Counted from the stretch's first letter, positions 16,182 through 24,606 are shown. The stretch is DNA of 64,000 nucleotides from Nitrospinae bacterium bin107 (GCA_002238965.1 MPNJ01000009.1:1-64000); one strand, 5' to 3'. The notes: a model not told the origin generated them from the sequence alone. Made by a program: numbers and translations.

Positions 16182-17315
16182 ATGATTGAAAAACAGGCGG
16201 CGGTGGCTCCTGATTTTGCGGCTTTGCGGGATGAGTTCCCCGTCACCCGGAACTGGACCTATCTGGACCTCGCCAACAAGGCGCCCCTGCCCCGGTGCGC
16301 CCAGGACGCGATTCCGGATTTCCTGCGGGAGATGAACGAACTCGGCGTCCGGGAGGCCTTCTCCAAGGTCCGCGTGGAGGAGGTCCGCGCCTCGCTGGCT
16401 TCGCTGCTGGGCGTCGCGCCGGGGGCGATAGCGTTCATCAAGAATACGTCTGAGGGCATGAACATCGCCGCGCAGGCGCTGGACCTCCAGGCGGGAGACA
16501 ACGTCATCCAGGCGGAAATGGATCATCCGAACCAGGTGTACGCCTGGAAGCGCCTGGAGGAAAGGGGCGTCGAACTCAAGTGGGTGCGAAACGGGGAGGG
16601 CTGCCCCCCGGTGGAGGCGTTCATCGAGGCGATGGACGGGCGAACGCGCGTCGTGGCGGTCTCCTACGTGACTTTCGGGACGGGCTGCCGGGTGGACCTG
16701 CCCGCCCTGGGCGCGGCCTGCCGCGAGCGCGATATCATATTGATGACGGATGCGATACAGGGAGTCGGAATCCTCTCGGCATCCTTGCCGGCCCTCGGGG
16801 CGGACATCGTGGTCTGCGGCGGGCACAAGGGATTGCTCGGCCTGCCGGGCACGGGCTTTCTCTATTGCCGCGAAGACCTGATTCCCGGGATGACGCCTCC
16901 CTTCTTCGCCCGCGCCAGCATGGTCCGCGAAGTGCTCGAGCGGATGGAGGTCGGGCTGGCCCCGGACGCCCACCGCTTCGAGATCGGGAATCAGAATTAC
17001 CTGGGATTATGGGTGCTCGGCCGCTCGGTCGAGTTCCTGGCGGGGGTGGGGCTCGCGCAGGTCGAGGAGCGCGTGCGGGGGTTGACGACTTACCTGATGG
17101 AGCTGCTGGAGAGGCGGGGCGAGAAGATTCTGACGCCTCGCCCCTGGGAGGAGCGCGCCGCCATCGTGAGCATCGAATCGCCCGACCCGCCCAGGGCGGC
17201 GGCGCAACTGCGCGAGAAGAGAATTATCGCCAGCGCGCGCAACAACGCCCTTCGCTTCGCGCCGCATTTCTACAATACCGAAGAAGAAATCGAGCGGGTG
17301 GTCGGTCTGCTTTAG
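16182..17315 (+). CDS. Class V aminotransferase-fold PLP enzyme (cysteine desulfurase/epimerase-like)
   Basis: 377 aa. The protein opens with 'FAALRDEFPVTRNWTYLDLANKAPLP', a typical class V N-terminus. A phosphate-binding 'IKNTSEGMNIAAQAL' motif follows. The PLP lysine is predicted in 'VCGGHKGLLGLPGTGFLYC'. The active-site cysteine loop of true cysteine desulfurases is not evident, so an aminotransferase, epimerase (isopenicillin-N-epimerase type) or lyase role is as likely. It is a lone gene, and the downstream junction is convergent with the phage-like cluster. Confidence 0.83.
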   Translation: MIEKQAAVAPDFAALRDEFPVTRNWTYLDLANKAPLPRCAQDAIPDFLREMNELGVREAFSKVRVEEVRASLASLLGVAPGAIAFIKNTSEGMNIAAQALDLQAGDNVIQAEMDHPNQVYAWKRLEERGVELKWVRNGEGCPPVEAFIEAMDGRTRVVAVSYVTFGTGCRVDLPALGAACRERDIILMTDAIQGVGILSASLPALGADIVVCGGHKGLLGLPGTGFLYCREDLIPGMTPPFFARASMVREVLERMEVGLAPDAHRFEIGNQNYLGLWVLGRSVEFLAGVGLAQVEERVRGLTTYLMELLERRGEKILTPRPWEERAAIVSIESPDPPRAAAQLREKRIIASARNNALRFAPHFYNTEEEIERVVGLL

Positions 17316-17330
17316 GGAAGATAGCAAACA

Positions 17331-17387
17331 ATTCGATAAATTCAGATAAATTCACGGGGTTTTTGGATAAATTACCGTAAATTAACG
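17331..17387 (+). repeat. AT-rich 57-bp repeat, copy 1 (convergent junction)
   Basis: This AT-rich island stands out from its GC-rich surroundings. It contains GATAAATTCA twice at 10-bp spacing. It matches the reverse complement of 39281-39337 at about 51 of 57 positions, including 29 in a row (17332-17360). Both copies sit just after the stop of a + strand gene and before the 3' end of a - strand gene. Confidence 0.8.
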
Positions 17388-17391
17388 AGGG

Positions 17392-17455
17392 GACATGCGG
17401 GGAGTTGCGGGGAATTGCATATCCCGGATGCGCGCAAATGCGGGCAAATGCGCGC
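17392..17455 (+). repeat. 10-bp phased ATGCGGG-type repeat array
   Basis: TGC cores occur at 17396, 17406, 17416, 17429, 17439 and 17449, mostly one helical turn apart, in units resembling CAAATGCGGG. The segment 17433-17454 (22 bp) recurs exactly at 24372-24393, and 21 bp of it at 39462-39482. This could be a protein-binding array or part of a dispersed repeat; the rest of the 17316-17533 gap has no gene. Confidence 0.65.
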
Positions 17456-17533
17456 GCGAAACCGGCGGAATTCGTGAATCATCCCGCGCGATGCGCCAGA
17501 TGAACCTCTCCTCGATGTGGATATTCATCATAA

Positions 17534-19213
17534 CTACGCTCGCCCGTAGCGGCGGCGGCGCCTGTCGATGTCCTCCAGCTTGCGCGAGAGCTTCTCGAGC
17601 GTCCGGTTGTCGCTCAGGTTCCCTTCGATGTGAATATGGTAGACGTGGGCCTCGCCTCCGCCCCCGCCCATCTCCTTTCGTATCGCGTCGCGGATGATGG
17701 GCCGCACGCCGCGCTGAAAGAAATCAATGGATTGCGGGTGGTTCACGTTCATGATGTGCTCGGGTCCCGCCTCGCCCACGAGCCTGAGCGCGGAGCGCTT
17801 GACGAAACGCCCCGCCGCGTCGCCTTCTTCGATGGGGAACGCCCCCAGGTAGGAAGAGTAGAGGCCTTGGCCGAAATACCGCTTCACCCCCTCCTGGGGC
17901 GAGATGCCCGCCTTCCCGGCTGCTCGCTGAATGAGCTGGAACGTGAGGCCTGCTTTTTCCAGCAAAGGAGGGTCCACGCTCATCCGGCCTTCGTAGACCG
18001 CCTTGGGAAGCGGGAGGAGCCGCGCTTCATCCGCCACGCCGGTCTTGCGGAATTTCTCCAGCGCGATGTACAGCCCGGCCGCCTGCGCGAGATTCGCTAT
18101 CCCCCGGGTGAAGGGGGTGGACCTGTCCCTGAAGCCCTTGAAGCCCAGGAAGGAGAGCACCTGCTTGATGGCGCCCCCCTTGTTGAACAGGACGTCGGTG
18201 AGCAAAAAGGCGCCTGCCGCAGGACCGAAGGCGGCGAGGCCCGTGGCGCCCGCAAGCGCGGGGAGGGCGCCCGCGGCGTTGATGGCCAGATTCGCCCCAG
18301 TTTTCAGGGTTTTGGGTCCCTTGAGGAAGTCCAGCGCCGAAAAGGCGACCCGCAATGCCGCCGCCGCTTTCGTCGCCGCAATCCGCGCGGCCAGCGCGCC
18401 GCTCGCCTTTTCGCCCGCGGCGGTGGCGACCGCCGTGCCGCCGATCCGGTTCGCCGCCTCGAGTTCGGAGACGGACTGGAAAAGGCGTATGAGTCCCGCC
18501 TCGCCGCCGATTTTCGCCAGCGGCACCACGAGTTCCGGACCCGCCTCGCCGATCAGGCCCAGGGTGGGCTTTTTCACCAGACCGCCCTTGGAAAACCCGA
18601 ATACGTTGAGCAGACCCTTGCCCAGATCGCCCAGCAGGTTCAGGCCCAGATCCTGGAGCGCACCAACTGCCGGTTTGATGAATTGCGTACTCGCCATCTC
18701 GGCGGCGGCGTTGCGCACCATGTTGATGGCATGGTTCTTCAGGTCGCTGAACAGGTCCTTGGCGCTGTCGATTTTGCCGGTGAGGGTGTCCGAGAAAAAC
18801 CGGGTGAGCGATTTCTCGCTCGCTGAGGCGAAATCGTTCACCGCCCTTCCGGCTATCTGAAAAGAGGCGGGCAGGGAGGCGGCTTTCACCTTGACCTCGT
18901 CGAGTCCCCTCACGAGCGGGCCGGAGGCGAGCCGGGAGCCGGCTCGCTCCGCATTCCTCCACAGTGTATTCATCCCCTCGGCGGCTTCTGTGGAGGAGAC
19001 GCCGACTGCATGGAGGCGTTCTGAGGACTGAACGAAGGTGCGGCTCGATTGTTGGAGCGCGCTTTGGGACACGCGCGTTTGCGCACTGAGTTTTGCCGTG
19101 GCGATTCTCGCCTGCCCCGCCGATTTCGTGAAACGATCGAGGACTTTCAGGCTGTTGCCTGAGTTCAGGTCGATTTTCTTTATCACCGAAATCTTGTGGA
19201 CTTGCTCCGGCAT
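17534..19213 (-). CDS. Phage tail tape-measure-like protein
   Basis: 559 aa from the ATG at 19213, which has GGGGAA at SD distance; an ATG at 19225 would add four residues. The N-terminal third is helical. Two copies of the tape-measure C-terminal signature are present: 'KPTLGLIGEAGPELVVPL' and 'LRLVGEAGPEHIMNVNH'. Between them is a low-complexity Ala/Gly-rich region with hydrophobic stretches. The end 'HIHIEGNLSDNRTLEKLSRKL' followed by basic residues is also typical of tail proteins. It is short for a tape measure, implying a short tail or partial loss. It is the last gene of the cluster, whereas tape-measure genes normally come before distal tail genes. Confidence 0.72.
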   Translation of the reverse strand: MPEQVHKISVIKKIDLNSGNSLKVLDRFTKSAGQARIATAKLSAQTRVSQSALQQSSRTFVQSSERLHAVGVSSTEAAEGMNTLWRNAERAGSRLASGPLVRGLDEVKVKAASLPASFQIAGRAVNDFASASEKSLTRFFSDTLTGKIDSAKDLFSDLKNHAINMVRNAAAEMASTQFIKPAVGALQDLGLNLLGDLGKGLLNVFGFSKGGLVKKPTLGLIGEAGPELVVPLAKIGGEAGLIRLFQSVSELEAANRIGGTAVATAAGEKASGALAARIAATKAAAALRVAFSALDFLKGPKTLKTGANLAINAAGALPALAGATGLAAFGPAAGAFLLTDVLFNKGGAIKQVLSFLGFKGFRDRSTPFTRGIANLAQAAGLYIALEKFRKTGVADEARLLPLPKAVYEGRMSVDPPLLEKAGLTFQLIQRAAGKAGISPQEGVKRYFGQGLYSSYLGAFPIEEGDAAGRFVKRSALRLVGEAGPEHIMNVNHPQSIDFFQRGVRPIIRDAIRKEMGGGGGEAHVYHIHIEGNLSDNRTLEKLSRKLEDIDRRRRRYGRA

Positions 19214-19265
19214 GAAATTCCCCATTCATGAACGAGATGCTGGACGGGCTGCGCTACCGAACGCG

Positions 19266-19388
19266 CTAATCCGCCCAGGGGTTGATGAAATGCCACAGGT
19301 GGTTCGTGATGAGGCGCGGTTCGACCGCCGCGACGACGCACAAGACGGCGGCGGCCGAGAAAAGCGCCGCGAGAAGGTAAGGAATCAT
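19266..19388 (-). CDS. 40-aa single-helix membrane protein in the tail cluster
   Basis: A small ORF that starts inside the stop codon of the preceding gene (ATGA overlap). It begins MIPYLLAALFSAAAVLCVVA, one hydrophobic helix, followed by a short soluble tail ending NPWAD. Position and topology fit a small phage membrane protein such as a lysis accessory, but nothing identifies it. The overlap is the main evidence that it is real. Confidence 0.55.
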   Translation of the reverse strand: MIPYLLAALFSAAAVLCVVAAVEPRLITNHLWHFINPWAD

Positions 19389-19768
19389 GGTTGACGCTCC
19401 TTGTTCATGCGCTCGTCGTGTCTGGCGAGCGCGGTTTCGACCTCACGCAGGCGGCGGAGTATTTGAGTAAAGGTTTTCGCGTCCTCGCGCGTTTTTTTCA
19501 TGGAAATCGTTTTCAGTTCGCGGAACTTGAGATCGGCAATCGTTTTCGCCTCTCGCAGCCGGGTCTCCACTTCCTGGAAGCGGACGCGCGCGCCCGCGTT
19601 TTTCTCCAATAGCCAGGGATGACCCCGCTCTGCCATGTGGGACGCCAGACGCTTTTCCACGTTCACGATCTGGTTGTATAGCGGCGTATAGGCGGCCACC
19701 CCGAGGCCGGCGATGCTCAGGATGGACAGGAAAATCTGGAGACCTTTTCCGTTTCCCTCAGACGCCAT
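19385..19768 (-). CDS. Phage-cluster protein with N-terminal helix and coiled coil
   Basis: 127 aa, taking the ATG at 19768 that overlaps the upstream stop (ATGA); the frame is open further but would run into the previous gene. Residues 10-30 form a hydrophobic helix ('IFLSILSIAGLGVAAYTPLY'). The remainder is a charged coiled coil (heptads through 'VRFQEVETRLREAKTIADL' and 'LRRLREVETALARHD'). No family is recognised. The membrane anchor with a coiled coil resembles small phage lysis or tail-associated proteins. Confidence 0.65.
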   Translation of the reverse strand: MASEGNGKGLQIFLSILSIAGLGVAAYTPLYNQIVNVEKRLASHMAERGHPWLLEKNAGARVRFQEVETRLREAKTIADLKFRELKTISMKKTREDAKTFTQILRRLREVETALARHDERMNKERQP

Positions 19769-20463
19769 CAGCGCACCGCATCGAAAGAAGATGCGGCTTC
19801 TTCGAGTTTGGAATCCAGAACCGCCAGGCTCGCGGCGGCGGCCGCATCCTGGGTGTCGCGCACGCATTCGTCGTAAATTTTCAGGAGGGAGGCGAGCTTG
19901 CCGAGCAGGGTCGCCCTCCGGCCCGCCCACTCGTCCACCACGCTTTGACCCGACGCGTAGCGCGCCGGATAGGCGTCTTTTCTGTTTTTGATGAGCAGGT
20001 ACTCCGGTTTGGAGAGCTTCTTCGAATCTGCATCCTGCGCCCAGGCGTCAATGAGCCTGGTTTTTTCTTCGTACTCGGCCAGCTTGCCGCCCAGGGCGCT
20101 CACCGGTACGCCCACGATTCGCGCCTTGGCGCCGTTGAGCAACAGGTTGAGTTTCTCCTTCGCCTGATCCCGGTGGATTTGCGCCACGCCCTCGGGCGCG
20201 TGAGCGGCATGAGCGGCGAGAACAGCGTCTCGCTGCGCCCGGGTGCTCGAATCGGCCACGTTGATGACCCACGTGTCCCGGCCGGGGCCATGGACTTCAG
20301 GACGCGCGGATTCCGTCTCGCCGGGCCCGGGTTGCCAGTCGGCGTCAGGCGTCATGGTCGTCTTCAGCCGGTGCGCGCTGCCCAGGTAGAGATGTGCGAG
20401 ACCGGCGGTTTCGAGTTCATCGCGGAAATGCGGGCCGATGGCTTTGGTCACTTCGATTTCCAT
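19768..20463 (-). CDS. Hypothetical phage-cluster protein, 231 aa
   Basis: 231 aa with AGGAG before the start at 20463, beginning 10 bp after the previous gene ends. The first 70 residues are a globular, probably beta-rich part. From residue 90 it is helical, with 'STRAQRDAVLAAHAAHAPEG' and a long C-terminal Ala/Glu-rich helix region. No signal peptide. It sits between a fibre-like gene and the membrane/coiled-coil gene, so a tail-fibre-associated role is a guess. Confidence 0.65.
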   Translation of the reverse strand: MEIEVTKAIGPHFRDELETAGLAHLYLGSAHRLKTTMTPDADWQPGPGETESARPEVHGPGRDTWVINVADSSTRAQRDAVLAAHAAHAPEGVAQIHRDQAKEKLNLLLNGAKARIVGVPVSALGGKLAEYEEKTRLIDAWAQDADSKKLSKPEYLLIKNRKDAYPARYASGQSVVDEWAGRRATLLGKLASLLKIYDECVRDTQDAAAAASLAVLDSKLEEAASSFDAVR

Positions 20464-20472
20464 GTCGGTCTC

Positions 20473-21414
20473 CTAAATCAAAACGACGCTTTGGAAGAGA
20501 TAATCGCCAATGTTCAGGATGCTCGAACCCGCCACGCGAAAGACGAACGTGGAGTGAACCTCGGCGAGCGCCCCTGCGTATATTCGCGTGTTCGCAATTG
20601 CGAAGTTGTCTTTCTCGCTGTTCGACAGGCGGATGATCTCGACTTCCGGGTAGGCCTGCTCCGTTCCGCCAAACAGTTCGAGGTCCATGTCCAGGCCCAC
20701 CAGACCCGCGATGCTCGTTGAATTCACCCAGCCCTGGCCGCCGGCTTCCTGGCGGATGACGTCATGGCCCGGCCACATCAGGATTTCGTGCGTGGCGACG
20801 GAGGTCCAGTTGGTCGACAGGGTGGTGGCGAGCGTTCCCCTGGACTGCGCGGCGTATTCCGCCTTGTTCCAGAAACTTCTGACATACACGTCGTTCGCGA
20901 GTACGAACTGGGATGAGGGGTCCGTTCTCGCGACCCCGACGAGGGTGCGGCTCTTATCGTCCGTTTTGTGCGCCAGCCCCGTGGCGGCGTCGAACGCCCA
21001 GCTTCCTGTCCCGTCGAATTCGAGCTTGATCTCTCCACCGTCGTCGTAGACGAAGACCGCATAGGAGTGATCCGCAGCGAGGTCCGCGTTCGTAATCGTG
21101 ATTCCCCGCCATGGCAAATCCTCGTAATAGACGTCTCCCGACGCTTCATCGATGAAGGGCACGTGACAACCCGCCACGGGATTGACGACGGCGGGGTAGT
21201 AGGTGGAGCCCAGCGTCGGCTTGAACGCCAGGGTGGTGGCGTTCACGTAATCAAGCCTGCCCGCGCAATCGATGGGTTGCCTGTTGGCCCTGATTTTTCC
21301 GTCCGGGAACAGGGCGGCGAGGGCCAACCGGTCGATCACGCGGGCTTTCGTGGGGTGGTCGCCGCCGATGGCTTCTTCGGTGTAGCGGGCGGACAGATCG
21401 GCTCCGATGGGCAT
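20473..21414 (-). CDS. Putative tail-fibre-like or receptor-binding phage protein
   Basis: 313 aa with AAGGAG seven bases before the start. The composition is beta-rich and aromatic (for example 'HSYAVFVYDDGGEIKLEFDG', 'LTTLSTNWTSV'-like strands), with no signal peptide and few charged clusters, as in fibre and receptor-binding proteins. No domain is identified with confidence. Position after the hub-like gene supports a distal tail role. Confidence 0.62.
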   Translation of the reverse strand: MPIGADLSARYTEEAIGGDHPTKARVIDRLALAALFPDGKIRANRQPIDCAGRLDYVNATTLAFKPTLGSTYYPAVVNPVAGCHVPFIDEASGDVYYEDLPWRGITITNADLAADHSYAVFVYDDGGEIKLEFDGTGSWAFDAATGLAHKTDDKSRTLVGVARTDPSSQFVLANDVYVRSFWNKAEYAAQSRGTLATTLSTNWTSVATHEILMWPGHDVIRQEAGGQGWVNSTSIAGLVGLDMDLELFGGTEQAYPEVEIIRLSNSEKDNFAIANTRIYAGALAEVHSTFVFRVAGSSILNIGDYLFQSVVLI

Positions 21415-21425
21415 CGTGTTCTCCT

Positions 21426-22637
21426 TTATGCGTAGGTGGCGGCGTCGCGCTCGGCGCCCAGAAGCCGGCCGCCTTCGAGTGTTATGCTCCCGTCCAGAAG
21501 AGGGGAGGACGTCAGGAAAAAGCCGGTGTCCCGGATTTTGAGTTCCATGCCCTGTTCTCCCAGGTCGTAACTCACCTCGATAACCTCCCCGATCTGGTTC
21601 ACGAGGGGTTCGAGTTTATTCGAGCGCATCCAGGGCACGCTGTACGCCAGATAGTCATCCGGTTCGATTTCGAGCGCTCTCAAGGAGTCATCCTCGATGG
21701 TGAGCATGCGGGTGGGTTCGTGATAGCGCGCCACGATGCGCGATTGAACCGTGGCGGCCACGCTCCCGCGCCGGACCCATTCGAGCCTGAGCGGGCTCTG
21801 AGGAGGTCGCCTGACGCCATAGAGCCGTTGGGAGGACCTGTTCCGGGAGGCGCTTCCGTCGTCGTGTTTGATGTAGCGCGCGCCCGGATAATCCCTCGCA
21901 TAGAGCACCGGAACCTGATTGATGACGGTGTCGCGCGCCATCTCCGCCTCGATTCGCGACTGGCCGAAACGCGGCAGAACCTTTTGGGGCGACATGGCGG
22001 AAGGTTTCTCTCCCGCGATATGAATTTTCAGACGACCGAACGAGTCGATTTCGTACCGTCCGAGGAAATCGCCCAACAGAGAGGTGAGAACGTCGGCAGG
22101 CGCATGGTCGTCCAGAATGATCCCGCCTGCCCGGTAGCCGAGGGCCGTCGCGCTGGTTGCCGCACGCGAGAGGGCCTGCATGTCGAGGTCCTGTTCAGTG
22201 AATCCCCAGACGCTCGTCATCAGGTCATGAATCACCTCGGCGGGATTTTCGATGAGAGCGCCGCTGTCGTTTTTCCTGCCCTTGCATACGGCGGTCACGC
22301 GCCCCTTCGGCGGGTCTGCGAAAGCGGCCGTGGCGATGGCGCCTTTTGACTGGTAGTTCCTGGCGAGTTCCAGAGAATAGCTTTCCGGCTCGACGCGGCC
22401 ATCATCGTCAAAAAGCGCGACGGCTCCCGATATCTCATGGGCGGCCACGCAGTAGACGCCGCCGTCGGCGGAGTCGATTTTCGGGAGCGCGTAGGCGCCC
22501 GCATTCTCGCGTGAAGGGATGGTCAAATCACCATAGATGATGGGGAGACTCTGGTCCTCGAATTCAGGGTTGGCGTATCTTGAAGCGCGCCCGATGTGGA
22601 ATGAGTCCGAGAGCCGGACCGTCGTCGGGTCAGCCAT
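21426..22637 (-). CDS. Putative phage tail hub/tip protein
   Basis: 403 aa, starting immediately after the stop of the previous gene (TAA-ATG). The middle contains 'LIENPAEVIHDLMTSVWG', which resembles the 'NPA.VI.DLLT' block of tail-tip and hub proteins, followed by 'ADVLTSLLGDFLGRYEIDSFGRLKIHI', a typical hub-like segment. The C-terminus is beta-rich. It is therefore probably a baseplate or tail-tip component. This is an inference from short motifs, not a full-domain match. Confidence 0.62.
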   Translation of the reverse strand: MADPTTVRLSDSFHIGRASRYANPEFEDQSLPIIYGDLTIPSRENAGAYALPKIDSADGGVYCVAAHEISGAVALFDDDGRVEPESYSLELARNYQSKGAIATAAFADPPKGRVTAVCKGRKNDSGALIENPAEVIHDLMTSVWGFTEQDLDMQALSRAATSATALGYRAGGIILDDHAPADVLTSLLGDFLGRYEIDSFGRLKIHIAGEKPSAMSPQKVLPRFGQSRIEAEMARDTVINQVPVLYARDYPGARYIKHDDGSASRNRSSQRLYGVRRPPQSPLRLEWVRRGSVAATVQSRIVARYHEPTRMLTIEDDSLRALEIEPDDYLAYSVPWMRSNKLEPLVNQIGEVIEVSYDLGEQGMELKIRDTGFFLTSSPLLDGSITLEGGRLLGAERDAATYA

Positions 22638-23171
22638 TTAGTTGCCCTCGCATTCTATGGAGACCAGGTCGATGCGCTCGATGATCCGGCGAATGGTGAA
22701 GCTCCCGATCGAGAGAACGTCGGATATGTTTTGTCCTGAAAACCCGACGCGCACGTCGACCCTTCCGCCAATGAGCGGCTCTGTCGCAAGAATGCGGCTC
22801 ATTCGCGGGTGGCCGTCCATGTCGGGAGCGTTGTTGACGGCTATCGTGAGGCCGGAGAGTTCCTTTTCTCTGAATATCTCGAGAATGGAGGGGCCTTGAA
22901 ACGCGCCGAGAGAGAAGCGCCCGCCATCTTCCACCCAATCGTGAACGCCCAAGAGCACTTCCGCTCCCTCCCCCAGAAGGAGGGAGCCGTCGAGAATCCG
23001 CGAGCCGTCGAGGAAATATATGCTTCCTCCTTGCCCGATCAGGAAGTCGGGCACCTGCTTTCCGCAGAACACGCGCTTTCCGCCAGCGGTGGAGAGGTGA
23101 TAGAGGACGAAGGCGGTTTTCCCCTCGTGTCCGGCGATGTCCGCAACCGCCTGGTCCGTGGCGCGTCTCAT
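22638..23171 (-). CDS. Hypothetical tail-module protein, 177 aa
   Basis: 177 aa, start overlapping the preceding stop by 4 bp. The sequence is beta-rich, with many Gly-turns ('GGSIYFLDGSRILDGSLLLGEG') and ends in a strand-rich 'IRRIIERIDLVSIECEGN'. Size and position between a distal-tail-like gene and the hub-like gene match small tail-tip chaperone or hub-adaptor proteins. No family is identified. Confidence 0.65.
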   Translation of the reverse strand: MRRATDQAVADIAGHEGKTAFVLYHLSTAGGKRVFCGKQVPDFLIGQGGSIYFLDGSRILDGSLLLGEGAEVLLGVHDWVEDGGRFSLGAFQGPSILEIFREKELSGLTIAVNNAPDMDGHPRMSRILATEPLIGGRVDVRVGFSGQNISDVLSIGSFTIRRIIERIDLVSIECEGN

Positions 23172-24244
23172 GCGAGTGTTTCCCTGAGCACGAGTTCGAA
23201 GGAGGAATCATCCGGCCCGATCTGCCGGGGCAAGAAGCCGCCCGCGAGGTGAGCGAGGACGATCGAAGCGGGGTCATCCACGTCCAGGTGAGCGAAGAAC
23301 GGCTTGGCCCGCCGGGCATCGACGTCCTTCACCGCCCGATACATGGCGAGAAACGCTCTTCGCTGCGCATCCGATATGCGTTCGTAGGGAAGGGTGATTG
23401 TGCGGCCACGATTCAGGAGTACGGGACGCTCCGCCATACTTTCCGTGCGGCTTGTTTCCTCGAAGGATTCTTCTCCCACCACGTTTCCGAACCAGAAATG
23501 GTCGGCGGGCTCGAAAAAGCCGCCCAGATAGATTTCCGAGACTTCCAGATAGGCATCCTGGTCGGCGGCGCCTTCGGCCAGGAGGCGCCAGTGGTGATAT
23601 GAACGCGGCGTAGTGTCGAAATAGTGGATGAGCGTGTCGCTGCGCCAGGTGAGCCTTTCATCGAGCGCGGGCGCGCGCCAGTCCGCGGACCTGTTCGCCT
23701 GAATCCGGAGACTGGCGCCGGGCGAGAAATTGTGGAGGTGGGCGATGAACACGTCGGGAGAGATCTGCGCGCCGAAATCAAGGACGAGCGACCATGGGTC
23801 TTCCGGCGGCGAGGCGCTTCTCATCTTCGTTGCGGGGTCGAGATCGTAAATTCTTCTTGGGGAATAAAAGCGGTTCGCCGTCGCCTGCCAATGATCTCCC
23901 AAGGCGAAAGCGGGTGAATCCGCCCCGTCCACGAAGCGGATCTTCACGCCTGAGTCCAGGGCGATATCCGTCAGCGCGGTGGGGATGTTCGAAGCTTCCC
24001 AGCCATTCGTTGTGGTTGAGGTCTTGCGCCACTTGAAACGGGCGCTTCCCACATCGCCCGGAGCCTCGATTTCGGCGAAATAGACTTCCTGGTCCTCTCC
24101 GGTGTAGGCGCCCGAGAAGATCATCGAGCCGCCCGCGCCCGCCACGCGGGGCACGCCCGCACCGACGAATCCCTTCTCCACGGAAGTGGCGGTGATGACT
24201 GTCTCGTCATCGATGAGATTTTGATACATGAAGCGATGCCCCAT
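23168..24244 (-). CDS. Putative distal tail protein with carbohydrate-binding-like domain
   Basis: 358 aa from the ATG at 24244, which has AAGGAG at ideal spacing; the longer frame start at 24376 lacks one. The central part ('SLVLDFGAQISPDVFIAHLHNFS', then 'SYHHWRLLAEG' and 'YLEVSEIYLGG') reads like a discoidin/galactose-binding beta-sandwich: 'YHHWRLL' and 'EVSEIYLG' are familiar motifs of that fold. The C-terminus resembles a distal-tail adaptor. It is the first gene of the eight-gene - strand cluster and has no promoter I can identify. Confidence 0.62.
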   Translation of the reverse strand: MGHRFMYQNLIDDETVITATSVEKGFVGAGVPRVAGAGGSMIFSGAYTGEDQEVYFAEIEAPGDVGSARFKWRKTSTTTNGWEASNIPTALTDIALDSGVKIRFVDGADSPAFALGDHWQATANRFYSPRRIYDLDPATKMRSASPPEDPWSLVLDFGAQISPDVFIAHLHNFSPGASLRIQANRSADWRAPALDERLTWRSDTLIHYFDTTPRSYHHWRLLAEGAADQDAYLEVSEIYLGGFFEPADHFWFGNVVGEESFEETSRTESMAERPVLLNRGRTITLPYERISDAQRRAFLAMYRAVKDVDARRAKPFFAHLDVDDPASIVLAHLAGGFLPRQIGPDDSSFELVLRETLA

Positions 24245-24371
24245 TCCAGTCTCCTTGGTGAGGGCTTCCGTTTCGGGAGAAGCGTTTCTCCCGTCGTGTT
24301 CTGGCATCACTCCGGCGCGAGGGGATGCCGAGGTCACCGAATATATGGGAACCGGAGTGGAGGGTTCGCCT

Positions 24372-24393
24372 CGCAAATGCGGGCAAATGCGCG
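24372..24393 (+). repeat. 22-bp GC-rich repeat, copy 2
   Basis: It begins CGCAAATGCGGG and is identical to 17433-17454, in the same direction. The two copies bracket the tail gene cluster at 17534-24244. A 21-bp match also lies at 39462-39482, away from the cluster. Confidence 0.75.
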
Positions 24394-24496
24394 GAAAAGA
24401 AGCATGGGATTAGTCGCAGGGATTCTTCCTGGAACGGAGTGAGCCATGAATTTCCGGAAGCGCTTTGGTTTTCCGGCACGCGCGCGATATGGAAAC

Positions 24497-24524
24497 TTGA
24501 GAACCTGGGAAAATCTGCTATGAT
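24497..24524 (+). promoter_or_regulatory. Predicted sigma-70-type promoter for the M23 gene
   Basis: TTGAGA (24497-24502), a 16-bp spacer and TATGAT (24519-24524), with TGC just upstream of the -10 as an extended element. It lies about 80 bp ahead of the ATG at 24607. Confidence 0.5.
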
Positions 24525-24606
24525 GAAGCCTCACCAGAATGATGGGGTTTCTGTCAGATCCCGCTGTTTTATGTGATATCCGCCTGATACTGCGAAAGGA
24601 ATCGCG

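Larger units (their letters stand above)
24245..24606. other. Divergent intergenic region, tail cluster / M23 peptidase
   Basis: It holds the 22-bp GC-rich repeat copy at 24372-24393 and the likely M23 promoter at 24497-24524. No gene is seen; short open frames have no coding look. The start of the tail cluster's mRNA must lie here too but I cannot pick its promoter. Confidence 0.5.

Noticed and set aside
17433-24393. Firm call of attL and attR sites for the tail module
   Set aside because: The repeat also occurs at 39462-39482, so dispersed-repeat origin is at least as likely; recorded as a finding only.
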